The notes beneath the pieces were generated by a model. That model was given only the letters and a program-made list of their open reading frames with translations, had not been told where the DNA came from and did no database searches. A program made the translations under genes and the position numbers. This document shows, in pieces, positions 37,330 through 49,500 of a DNA stretch of 64,000 bases. Location: assembly GCA_903813345.2 (NCBI GenBank), contig CAIIXF020000010.1, positions 34,709,425-34,773,424 of the forward strand, written 5' to 3'. How positions within the stretch are numbered: position 1 is the first letter of the stretch; every line of letters starts with the position of its first letter. Source of the stretch: Owenia fusiformis. Lineage: Eukaryota; Annelida; Polychaeta; Sabellida; Oweniidae.

Positions 37330-40300
37330 TCATCGGGGAACCTTCTCACATTTTCCATAACGATAATCAAGAGAATTACAGCGCACGAGCTTGGTTTCAG
37401 ACTGTGAACCTGGACATTTGCCCAAGGTACGTGTTCTACGCGCAGGCTGCAGTGTGCAAGACTCGTCACATGGTCCAGAAGCTCCCCAAGCTCCCCAGGT
37501 GCTCAACACACATTTTTCTATAAAAGAAAACCAGAAAACCATGTTAACTAATACTCATATTTTTTACAATTATCCTTTGACTAGAGTAGCGGTTCCAGGA
37601 GTCAGAACCCCATATTGAAATGTTTATGTTTATTTCCTTTTATATACACACACTTATTCCATAATACTACTGTTTTCCCAGGGAAATATGAAGGAATAAG
37701 AATCGTATTGAATCGTATTACATGAAAAAATCGTATTGTCCCCGGGAAAAAATCGTATTGGAGCGTATCACATGAAAAAATCGTATTGTCCCCGGGAAAA
37801 AATCGTATTGGAACGTACTAACCTATTTTTGGTTTTCCTGTTATCTTTAACCTTACCTAATTGATAAAAGCATTATCAAAATATAACATTTTAGTGGAAT
37901 GTATTATAGAATAAATAGGTTATTTCTGGTCGGGATTGAATATGGGTTTCATTCCTCGGAAAATATGATGTTGACCTTGGGAAATATGATATTGACACTC
38001 GGTCGCTGCACTCCCTCGGTCAATATCATATTACCCTTCGGTCAATATCATATTGTCCCTTGGAATAAAACCCATATTCAATCCTTCCCAGTAAATAACC
38101 TATATATATACAATAAATCAGTGGGTGACACTTTAAAAAGTGTATATTCCCAACAAACGGTTTACAAAACCATGCCAAAATGCAGCGTTTGACCATCAAA
38201 ATAACTTCTTCCATTCGAAAGTGTCTTTTCACAACACTTTACCTGAATCTTTCAGTAAAGTGTCATAAGTGGGACGAGTGGGATCCTAGTTTTAATAATT
38301 ATGAATTACATAAACCATACAGGAGCAATATATAATCGTTTGGTGACAGAACTGCGGTTATCTACAGGGCGTCAAATAAGTCTGTTCTCCCCACTTAACT
38401 TTAAAGGGAATTTAATTTGCTGATCACACACCAAATTTCAGAGAGATTGGTTAAAGGAGCACGTCGGTTATCGCAAACAATTTCAAACGATTCTAACTTG
38501 AACATGGGTGTATCTAAATAGATCCATTCATTATCTTCAAGAAAAGTCTATATAGTGATCATTTAGTTAATCAGACGTGATATTGAAGGGTCAATGGACC
38601 GATCAACATACTTTTTCAAAAATGTTGACCAAATTTTCACCAAAAATGCAACATTTGATACATCACAATAAAGAATAGTAATGCATTAAACATTGTAAAA
38701 AATAATTGCATTTTTGGTGAAAATGGGGTCAACATCTTTGAAAAGTGTATTGATGGGTTGATTGCTAGTTAAATATCTCTGAATTTGTTTGACTTTATTA
38801 TTACTGTATATAATTTTCTTTGAGATAATGAATTGATCTAAAAGATAAACCTGTCTTCATTGTCAGAAAATAGTCATAATCCAAGATATAACCTTCTGAA
38901 ATTGTTTGCGATAACCTACATTCTCCTTTCAATTTTTAAGAGCATTTTTAGTGATGTTCATATTTCACATTTTTTATATAGTTCATATGTTTACCCAAAG
39001 CAGCTTGGACAGTCTCAATTCTACAAGGATACGATTCCAAAATGTTCACGAACAGGGGTGTTGCACTTTCAAGGCTTCTAAAAGCTTTCTTGATACATTT
39101 GATAATGATTAATGTTTCATGGCTATAAAGTTTCTCCTCTGGTTGATCTTCGATTAATTTTTCGACCCTGTCCTTATTAATCGCATTATCAACTTTTCAC
39201 CGTTCGTTCATCACCCTGGTAATTTTACTCTTTTTGACGCAATCAATGGTCAACTACATCCTTTCAAGAAACATTATAGCAATTCTATTAGGAAGAGTTC
39301 ACTATTGATTTTTAAGGGTGATCAGCATGTATATGGAAAAGTATGATAACTTTAAAAATAAAAAAGTTAAGGGGAGAGAACATACTTATTTGACCCTCTG
39401 TATTATTCGGTCGTAATGGCAGACTTTCATGTCAATTAAAATGTCAATTTGAGCAAGTTCAAGTATATTATTTTGTGCTTACTAGGACATATCAACTGTG
39501 TGTTACACGACTTAGTCCTTGTTTCTGTAGCTGTACCAAATAGACAATGTGTTCTTGTTCTTGTTTCCAGACGGGTCCCTCCACCACATGGTTTAGAACA
39601 ATTACCAACACTCCATGGCGACCAATCTGTCCATTGGCAACCTGTGAAATGTTCACGTTAATTTTATAATCCTGGTATTAAATTGTGCCATTTATCAGTT
39701 TGCCACTCTGGCGAACTGAAATGATTATTATCTTGCATGCTTGGTAAATTGCAAGTTGGGTGTTTTCAGTTGTTTTTCATATAGGTTTTTAATTTAAAAT
39801 ACGGGTAATATGGAAAACATGCCAGGCTGCAATACAGATTCTTGTTTCCAACTCCTAAGTTGAATATAATATATAAGACTGTTGACAGGGAGTTAAAAAA
39901 CGGTCATAAATAATTCATTTCTGACAATCTTAGAAATGCAAAGGCACTGTCAATATACACATGTCATGTAACTTCCACCTCCAGGTGTCTGATGGAGCCT
40001 TGCGACTCCATGAGTCAAGAAATCCGTTGACCCTTGGATGGGATTTTTTTAATATTTTCATCTTAATGTTAGGATTTGCACATAAATTAGCTCGTTTTAT
40101 CTTGACATTTGGATTGGATTTCGTCTTAACAATAAACTTAAAATTAGTATTTGCCTCATTTTACTTAATGCACTTATATAAGTTACCTTTCAAATATAAT
40201 AGAGAAGTATATAGAAATGTGTCATGTCAGGCTTGAATCGCCCTCAAAATAGCCGATTAAATGTTAACTCTTGGGTGGGATTTCATTGAAAAACAATTAT

Positions 40301-43300
40301 ACCAAATCTAGAATCAAATAATTTGTCCAGAACCAATTAAGATCACGTAACGTTGGCTACATTTTGATAAGTTTTCCAATTTCAATGCATTGGTGTGTAG
40401 CTACAGTAGGCTAGATTCTAGATTCAGCATTGATTACTTTGGAAATGTTTAATAAATTGTAGGTAGTCATTACAGTGGTTTCAGTAACTTTTTTCACAAG
40501 AGGCAGATGAGAAAAACAAGGGGCGCCATTCAAAACAACCAATTTTACACTTCCGGAAATGCAAATTCTTGTCCACGGGCAGAAAGTGGACAAATGAACA
40601 AGGGGATGGACAGGCTTTGCCAAAAATAATATAAAATGCTGATGATCATTATATTTCAAAGACAATGTATCTGAAATACAATATTATTGTACAGTCAATC
40701 AAAGTTTTGAACTTTGAATCCTATTAAGAGGTGATTTAAAAGATGTCCAGGATTTTACTTTTTGTAGGTTTGTCAAAGTCATTTCCCCATGTGATATTGG
40801 CTAAATTTGATTGACCACAAGACATGGGCTTATACACAAATGACACCTTGAACTGTAGAATGACTATGGCAACTTATATAGAATGTCACTTACCTTTAAT
40901 GAGATAACTTACCCTTACATAGGTTGCAGTTTACAAATTCAAATGCACCTACTGAATTGAACACTTTTAATATAGAATGCATCCTGTGTATATATATATA
41001 TATATAATTTACATTGAAAGTTTAAGGTATTTGCTGACTTTACAGTCCCTATGTAGAGTTTGAAAACATGTTTTTTCATAAAAATGTTTTTGAAATGAAA
41101 GTTGTCAGCTTTTCATTTCTCAAATTCCAAATTTTTCAAATAAAGCTGAAATTTTTTAATCAACAAATATTTCACTATACAGAGCAAAAAATATTATATT
41201 TTTAACACCAATATAAAGATTGATCAAAGGACACACTATTTCAATAAAAAAAAATGTCATATCTGATGTGCCAATTCAATGTTTTAGCATATCGAAAATA
41301 TTTTGCAACCTAGCTGACCTCATCGTTACATCATTTAGGTGGCAACATTTCTCCATGTTTATCTTTTTCTATGCTAAACTAAAAAATAAACCAATGTTGA
41401 CTGTCTAACCAGGTTAAAAGAATGAATATATTATGTTTTAAAAAATATTACCATTGGTTTCTGTGAGAACTAAAATTTCGAAATGCATTTGCCCTGAACA
41501 ACTTTTATCCCTGAATGAGTTTATTGCTCGCTTATTTATCGACCAATTTTCTTAATTTTGTCGGCAAAAAAACAAGTGAGGATGAATGCTATGCATTGGT
41601 GTGAATTATGTGTTAGTTAGCCTCTTAAAGTTAGTTTTTAATAAATTCACGATATTCTGAACAAGAGGTCCTTCAAAAAAACATTTTTGAAATTTATAAA
41701 AAGCTTTACATTTCACACTTTGATAATATTGGATAAGCCAAAGTTTATATTGGACCTTTAACTGATTTATACCATTTTACACCCATTGGAAAGACTGTAC
41801 TGTGACTGGTTGAACAGAGTTGTATCAATCATACATTTATCTGCATGTCCCATGGAAAATAAGACACAAATCATAAACAAGGAAATGCAAAATAAGATCG
41901 CTAAGGTATGAGTACCGTAATCCAACACCAAATTCGAAAATTCATAACAATACTTTGCACATATGGCGTTCGTGACCGACTATAAAACGCTTACCCCCCA
42001 TAGTGTTATATATCAAAATGTACCTGTTCATATAGGGGTTCGATTGATCTACATCAAATTATAGGGAGTCAGGTTACTTTTTGAGATATCAGCGTCCATT
42101 TATTGTGACTCGCGTTTGCTACCACTTCCTCAATTCTGATATGATGGGCAAACGCGTAGTAAGCATGCTCACGTCGGAACTATTTTTGACCTACATCGCT
42201 ATTTTCGTAATTCAAATGAAAGTTGAACTCCTCCTCTTTATTTTGATACCAAATAGTGGCATACTAGGTACCCTAGAAGCCAACTATGGCGTTATTTAGA
42301 ACAATACCACGAGTTTTTAAATGGACTATATAGGGGTCATACCTTTTGGCGGATGGATATGGAACCTCATACCTTAATGTGTTATGACATCACACTGATT
42401 TTTGTCTCTGCAACTTTTTTTGGCAGAAAATATCATTTCTAGTTCAAAAATGCATAAAAACGTCGGAAATGGCTGAATATGTGAAAAATTTATCCATTTA
42501 GGCTAGAAAGGGTTAATTTGCCCTACCCCAAATACGTCTAAATATGCTAGTCTAACTTTGCCACTGTGACGTCACAAATCTAACCTGACTATCTCTGAGT
42601 TTATTGAAGAAAATGATACGTCTGACAAACAGCTTTCATTCCCTATATGGCACACCTTCTACTAAGAGTTGCATCATTGACTAAATCTAAGACAAAGGCC
42701 CTGTGTCCCGAGGATTTTGACTGAAATTTGGCCATTTTCGCCCAAATCTAACTAAATTGCAGTTTCCCTCACACCTGTATTTTGAAATAAATATTGCTAC
42801 AATGTAGCAATTTAAAAATCACACATGCTTACTGTTTCTGTCGACCTGACACGTGTATCTAGCCTGTAAAAATGAAAAATCGCTACATTGTAGCAATTTC
42901 ACTGAGATATGGGCCCTGAAAATCATGTAATTTTAGCAAAAAATGAAGAAATAACCTGCAATTTTGACGGAATTTCAGAGAGCTTTCTTTTATTCCAGAC
43001 CCTCAACGGGCCTCTTATGACCATTCTTATACTCACAGAATGGTTGAAAGTGATTTCAAATCATTGTTTGCCCTACGCAGAACGAAAAAATCGATTCTGT
43101 TCCCAAATTCTGCTAGAATTTTGGTCTCTGGCCAACTAGCAGACAATTTTAGGCCTCATATTAAGGTATGAGTACCGTAATCCAACACCAAATTCGAAAA
43201 TTCATAACAATACTTTGCACATATGGCGTTCGTGACCGACTATAAAACGCTTACCCCCCATAGTGTTATATATCAAAATGTACCTGTTCATATAGGGGTT

Positions 43301-44823
43301 CCATTGATCTACATCAAATTATAGGGAGTCAGGTTACTTTTTGAGATATCAGCGTCCATTTATTGTGACTCGCGTTTGCTACCACTTCCTCAATTCTGAT
43401 ATGATGGGCAAACGCGTAGTAAGCATGCTCACGTCGGAACTATTTTTGACCTACATCGCTATTTTCGTAATTCAAATGAAAGTTGAACTCCTCCTCTATA
43501 TTTTGATACCAAATAGTGGCATACTAGGTACCCTAGAAGCCAACTATGGCGTTATTTAGAACAATACCATGAGTTTTTAAATGGACTATATAGGGGTCAT
43601 ACCTTTTGGCGGATGGATATGGAACCTCATACCCTAAATAAAATAAAGAACAGTCTATAGAAAACCTTTAATTTCACCCAAAACTTAGAGAATATTTGGC
43701 TTCTGACAAACGGCGATTTCGGGCGCTCGCCCCCTGCTATTGAAAGCCCAGCATTAAGATCATATTGTTTAAACAATTGAAACGCTTTCTTAAGTAGTAA
43801 GTACTTACTATCCGCAAAGTTTCCTTTTTCACCCTTTTGACCCTTTTGACCTTTTTGACCCGTTGCGCCAATGGGTCCGAGGTCACCCTTCGCACCTTTT
43901 TGTCCTTTAGAACCTGTTGCGCCAATGGGTCCAAGGTCACCTTTTGCACCTTTTTGTCCTTTAGAACCTGTTGCGCCAATGGGTCCAAGGTCACCTTTTG
44001 CACCTTTTTGTCCTTTAGAACCTGTTGCACCAATGGGTCCGAGGTCACCTTTCGCACCTTTTTGTCCTTTAGAACCTGTTGCGCCAATGGGTCCAAGGTC
44101 ACCTTTCACACCTTTTTGTCCTTTAGAACCTGTTGCGCCAATGGGTCCAAGGTCACCTTTCGCACCTTTTTGTCCTTTAGAACCTGTTGCACCAATGGGT
44201 CCGAGGTCACCTTTCGCACCTTTTTGTCCTTTAGAACCTGTTGCGCCAATGGGTCCGGTAGGTCCTATGTCACCCTTTGCACCTTTTTGCCCCTTTGAAC
44301 CCGTTGGTCCAGTTGGTCCTATGTCACCTTTTGTACCGTTTTGCCCTTTTAAACCCGTTGCTCCTGTAGGTCCTATATCACCGTTCGCACCTTTTTGCCC
44401 TTTTGAACCCGTTGCCCCGGTAGGCCCTAGGTCACCTTTTGCACCTTTTTGTCCAGTGGGGCCCTGACTTCCATTTACACCTGAGTTTCCTTTAACACCT
44501 ATTTTCCCTGGATATCCACGCCTTCCTCGTTGACCCTTTTGACCTTTCACAACTTTACACTTTTCATTACATTTTTGGTTCATTTGTTCAAAGAGAATTT
44601 CTAGTTTGATGACGTTTCTCTCCAAAGCAGATATTTCGGTAGCATGATCTTTAAGATCTCTTTGTTGTTCTTCGACAATATTTGAAAGTTTATCACACTT
44701 TTTCATAAGTTGTTTGAAATCACTATCAGTTGGTGCAGCTCCAACTGTCGTTAAGAAAAATCCTGAAAGGCTCGTCGAAATAATGCCAAACCATACGGCT
44801 TGTATCAGTGCTAGACGTATCAT
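37330..44823 (-). CDS. Gene D: secreted collagen-stalk protein with two TSP1 domains
   Basis: Exons 44823-43809, 39641-39483 and 37517-37330 (stop TGA), phase-1 introns, giving 453 residues. Residues 1-30 are a signal peptide (ALIQAVWFGIISTSLSG). About 35-90 form a heptad-rich coiled coil with Cys pairs (KKCDKL, NQKCNEKC) that could trimerise and cross-link. About 94-333 are nearly uninterrupted Gly-X-Y, about 80 triplets, with seven to eight copies of an 18-residue (54-bp) unit KGQKGAKGDLGPIGATGS. TSP1-1 has CQWTDWSPWSVGNCSKPCGG, and TSP1-2 has STWGAWGASGPCDESC. The collagen frame ends at ADS with donor GTAAGT. Intron 1 holds the composite repeat 41905-43633, and intron 2 holds the TA element 38365-39400. 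The 54-bp near-identical units should be prone to copy-number change. Confidence 0.88.
37701..37817. repeat. Short tandem repeat, 50-bp period
   Basis: CATGAAAAAATCGTATTG, TCCCCGGG and AAAAATCGTATTGGA repeat with a 50-bp period for a little over two units. It lies in gene D intron 2, in sequence absent from the matching intron of gene C. Confidence 0.75.
37915..38103. repeat. Palindromic repeat, about 190 bp
   Basis: ATAGGTTATTTCTGG...GGGATTGAATATGGGTTT pairs with AAACCCATATTCAATCC...CCAGTAAATAACCTAT. The centre carries repeated GGTCAATATCATATT words. GGGATTGAATATGGGT also occurs near 10760 in the ANO8 gene, suggesting a dispersed foldback family. Confidence 0.7.
38365..39400. mobile_element. 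TA-flanked inverted-repeat transposon, 1036 bp, in gene D intron 2
   Basis: The ends CAGGGCGTCAAATAAGT and ACTTATTTGACCCTCTG are inverted (one mismatch), with TA outside each. The homologous intron of gene C reads straight through the target (GCGGTTGTCTATTATTCGG near 35783), giving an exact empty site. Inside is a further palindrome from GGTTATCGCAAACAATTTC (38466) to GAAATTGTTTGCGATAACC (38915). No transposase was seen; Tc1/mariner-type by target and end structure. Confidence 0.85.
40983..41006. repeat. TA microsatellite
   Basis: An uninterrupted run of alternating T and A in gene D intron 1. Confidence 0.8.
41905..43633. mobile_element. Composite element: two 469-bp direct repeats around a 791-bp core
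   Basis: The copies 41905-42373 and 43165-43633 have the same length (469 bp) and differ at only about three positions by eye. Each begins GGTATGAG and ends CTCATACC, 8-bp inverted ends. CTAA stands outside the whole structure on both sides and TTAA stands at both inner junctions. This resembles either a miniature element with long terminal repeats and a 4-bp duplication, or two TTAA-type (piggyBac-like) units mobilised as one. The core (42374-43164) has no recognisable ORF but contains two palindromes GCTACAATGTAGC-like near 42796 and 42885. It lies in gene D intron 1. Confidence 0.75.
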
Positions 44824-46280
44824 ATCTTAGGTATTATAAGTTTAACAGCTTGAGTTTTTCAATGCTATTCGCAATACAGGGTGTCCGGATACAAATACTC
44901 TAATTTTAAGAGATTATGTTTTTGCAATGAAATTACTACACATAGTAGAGGAACTTTTATTACAATAAATCTACCAACTTTAGAACATATAGTCTAAACG
45001 TGTTAAAGTTACGGTTGTCATGGTTACGGTGGTGAGGGGTATGCGGAGCAGTTCCAGGATATCGCTCAATTGTGATAAATTGCTAAAATATTGTATTCTT
45101 GCTGCCATAGTATTCTGTAGTATTCATAGTATAATGATATCATTGATACATATCAGAACTGTGTAATGTCATTTACCAGTATAATCAAAGAAAAATTATG
45201 TAAGTGCTTAGAAAAAAGTTTTCTGGATAAATAGGAAAGTCAATAGTGCACCTCCATGATGCACCAATTCACAAAGCAAAGAAAACAAATCTTACAATTG
45301 AATGTCTTGACAATTAACCTTATTATACTATGGCTCATAATGTCCCATTGGACTTCTACATTACTAAATATCTTAAAGCATTATTTGTTAGAAGTTCAAC
45401 ATAAAAATGAGACTCTGCTTGAAGCCAATGTTATCAGCAATCTGAGAGATGGACAGCAGCGGTTTTGTCAGGTCTTTGAATCTCCGGTCAAGATGCAATA
45501 CGAATGTTTAGAAAATAGTGGGAAATACATGATAGTACTGGATAACAGTAGTAATGTCAATTGACCAAATAATGTTAGAGTACTCATTACTCATTGCTTT
45601 TGTGGTACATGATTTGATGTAAAATAGCAACAAACAGATGATAGAGTGTCAAGATGATATGAGTAGGAAAAAGAATTATACGGCACAATTGTGACGCTGT
45701 TCCACATACCGCGACTCCTGTTACCAGAACAACCATAACATTTTCACTTTGAGACAATTTTTCACGACAGTTGCAGGATAAATAGATGATGTTCTTTTTA
45801 TTCCATAGTTAAAGTCATCATCAGAATCGTCGGAAATCGTCGAATTTTCCAAACGACCCGGCGATGTTGACACTTGGCCTCGTTTTGAGACTGAAGTAGC
45901 AAAAATCCATAATTCATAGCATACGGCGTCGTATGTCATAGCTAAAACACCGTATGCTATGGTTAAGTGAAAATTTGTCAAAAATATCATATTTTACCAC
46001 TGATTACAAAAATATCGTTTTTATTTTGACATGTTATCCTATGAATATCATGCTAACTGTGGAATAAATTATTATAATGTCATTGTACTATCTGTAGCAA
46101 TTTCATCTCACAACAGGTAAATCTATTGTAATTAGGGAATTTGTATCTTTACTTCCCGGACACCCTATACTCAATTTAGTTCAATATGCAATGATTCACA
46201 AGGTAATGAAAGCATTTATACACTCCATTTAACTTCACATTTATCAACTCATGTTGTTACAGCCATCTAATATCTAATTT
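44824..46280 (-). promoter_or_regulatory. Gene D 5' flank, split by a transposon
   Basis: The family-type upstream sequence begins at 44824 (TATTATAAGTTTAACAG...), is interrupted after 44876 and resumes at 46168 (CTCAATTTAGTTCAATATGC...ATGATTCACAAGGTAATG), matching the flanks of A and C. Confidence 0.45.
44877..46167. mobile_element. TA-flanked inverted-repeat element, 1291 bp, in gene D promoter
   Basis: The ends CAGGGTGTCCGG and CCGGACACCCTA are inverted, with a diverged inner part (TACAAATACTCTAAT versus ATTAGGGAATTTGTA), and TA lies outside both. It starts 53 bp upstream of gene D's ATG. ORFs at 45256 (+) and 45721 (-) are not recognisable; a Tc1/mariner-type placement rests on ends and target only. 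Confidence 0.72.
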
Positions 46281-46559
46281 TTAAATAATCATCAAACTGT
46301 ATGGTTTAATATGTCATCATTTAACATTTTTATTTATCTTAACTGCAAGTGTTTTGATATTCAGCATTATTTATTCGATTACCAAGGCTATTCTTATTGA
46401 TTAGATTGTTTAACATTGTATTGTAATTGCAGAACCGTGATTTTAATGATTTTTTATTGTTTTGTTAAAACACGAGTTCAAACATGTACGATAGATAAAT
46501 CCCACCAAATCATATATTTTTGACATAGATGAAACATAGGCTACCGATTTTTAAGTAGC

Positions 46560-49500
46560 AGGGGTATTATTCTGGCAGAAAGTTCAAAGCTAATCGTTTT
46601 CTTCGGATTACAATGTTTTTTAAACTTTTCAGCATGAATATAGGGTTGGGACCTCAAAACCACGGAATGCCGGAGCGGCACCCTTGGGCAACTCTCTACA
46701 GAGCATTTCTTATACCCCCCTAGTAAAATCTACAGGGGGTACTATAAGACACCTTTATATCTCAGACACTAATAAAGATATAGACTTGAAATTTTCAGGA
46801 AGTGTTTTTAGTATGATGCTTAATCTGTATGCCAAAAATCAAGAAAAAATATTAATCCGTTGCTATAGCAACAGTCATAGAACACTATTTGTTACCTAAG
46901 AAATGTATTATTTTGTGTGTTTTTATCATTTTCTTCATATTCTTGATTCTTAAACTCTCTGAAGCATATAGCATGATTAGAAGTGAATATAAAATAATTC
47001 ATCATATCATTTATGTAATATGTCTAACATTTGAGTTGCTATGGCAACATCGCTTGATAATCAGTTTCTTACATTTCACTTTCTTTAATGAGTATAAAGG
47101 TCGGGTCCATAATAACACAATGTATGTGTTCATGTTATGCTCTCTAGGTAAAGAAGAGCTCCTTTAGAGGTAAATAGTCGCATGGATTTGTAAAAAATGT
47201 ACATGTATAACTTGTAGTTGTAGAACCCCTCCCCACAGCCCCAAAGTTTGACGATTGGTGAAAACTGGCAAAAAACTTTCATTTTCTAGGTTCAAATTAA
47301 AAATGCATTGGGATGCAACAGTTTTTAGTATTCAAGGAACATCTACTTATTTTTTCTGATATAACAATATGAAGATTTTAATTATTAGACAATGGTGGTC
47401 AATGTTACCATTTTGCAGCATTAAAGTTTGAAATAAATACAAGCCAAGGTATTAAAACATCTTCAAATGTTACTTGACATTGATTCATGTATTACTTAGA
47501 ACACTTAATTCTATATGTTAATTTTGTATTTAGTGCCAGAATGTAATCCAATGCAATCATACAGTAGAGACAAGCAAGGTTGGCATACAATCAAGACATT
47601 GGAATCCTTTACAACCCATATAGCAGAATCATTTACAATTCAGAACCAGGTGTTTGAAAAGCAGCAAAAATGTCGATTATTGAAAACAATTAACTAATGA
47701 TGGCTTTCCATTGGTCAACCAAGCAGCAATATGCATTAAGTCTGACCAGGTTTGCTATAGCTCATAGTTACAGGTGTGACGTGTGAACATTTGCAGCCAA
47801 CATTGCTTCTTCATTCGTGGTCAGATCGTTAAGTTGCCACTTACTCCAGAAAACGTTTACTCTACACACAAGATACCAAAGAAACCACCTCACACGAGCA
47901 CACTCACTCACACTAGCTACTTTCCACCACCTGACTCTGATGCTTCATGGTTTTACAAGGATTCTGCTATATATTAAGATGATGAGAACTAAGAGTTTTT
48001 AAGGACCTTTTGCCATGATTTGCTTGTTGTGAATGTGTAAGGAGTCTTGAAAATTTGAAGACATCATCTTTAGTCATTTACATTAATCTTTTTACCTACT
48101 TTTCAAACACCTGGCTCTGATATATAGCTTAACAAGGACTCTGCTATTTGTTCAGATGATGAGAACTAAGTGTTTTATATAATGGGAATTTTTGCCATGC
48201 TTTGCACATTGTAAATGACGCTGCTGATTGGAAAGAAAGGGATAAGAAAGGTATGGCCAAAATGACTGACCCAACATATCAGGATACAATTGTGCATATG
48301 ACCACCGACTTCTGGCAAATGAGATGAGATGCTTATGTGTTGACTTTATGCCAATGTCCAGATTATGCCAACCTCTCAATTATATGGTTACAATCATTAA
48401 ATTAATCCATTATGATACATGCACTAAATATTAAACTTACATATAGAAGTGTACTCATTTATGATAACTATGATAATGTGATTGCTGAGATGAGAAAAAC
48501 TAATGGCTTCAATAATTAGACATTATGCCAATGTCGAGACTATGCCAACCTCTCTTCTGCATAACATTAGATTTCATTATGATACATGCACTAAATATAA
48601 AACTTTGTAAAGAACTGTACTCATTCATGATAACCATCATAGTCTGATTGCTCAGATGAGAAAAACGAATGGTTGTGATAATTAGACATTATGCCAATGT
48701 CTAGAATATGCCAACTACCTCTCTACTGTGCTGTGATGCTTATGTGTTGACTTTATGCCAATGTCCAGAGTATGCCACACATACATGTACTAAATATTAA
48801 ACTTACATATAGAACTGTGCTCATTCATGATAACCGTCATAGTCTGATTGCTCAGATGATAAAAACTAATTGTAATTAATGATAATAACTAATAATTGTA
48901 ATAATTAGACATTATGCCAATGTCTAGACTATGCCAACCTCTCTACAGAGCATTTCTTATACCCCCTAATAAAATCTACAATTTAGTGTCCTATATACAA
49001 ATAATACATGAATCAATGTAAAGTAACATTTGAAGATGTTTTAATACCTTGGTTTGTATTTATTTCAAACTTTAATGCTGCAAAATGGTAACATTGACCA
49101 CACCCTCTTTTCAACATTTTTATGGGATATGATTCTAAAATGTTTCAAATAAAATACTCCCCATTGTCTAATAATTAAAATCTTCATATTGTTATATCAG
49201 ACAAAGTCAGTAGATGTTCCTTCAGTACTAATACTGTATAAGTGGTAATTTTGCCTAATCATTTAATTTGCCTATTTCCTAATTTTTGCCAGGTTCGGAA
49301 AATTAAATGTCGGAAATATTGTCTTTATAATGTTATCCAATGGGAGGTTTCTTGTAATTAGGAAAATTAAAATTAGGAAAATGATGAAATTTGACCATTC
49401 GGAAAATTAACTACTCGGATTAAATACCACTTATACAGTAAGTGTGGCATCCCAATGCATTTTTAATTTGAACCTAGAAAATGAAAGTTTTTTTGCCAGT

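Noticed and set aside
43837-44467. Plus-strand ORFs of 150-200 codons rich in GPRSPFAPFCP repeats
   Set aside because: They are the antisense reading of gene D's 54-bp collagen repeats; the minus strand has signal peptide, Gly-X-Y and splice sites.
45256-45990. ORFs inside the 44877-46167 element as a transposase
   Set aside because: I could not find catalytic DDE/D-type motifs or any family resemblance in either strand.
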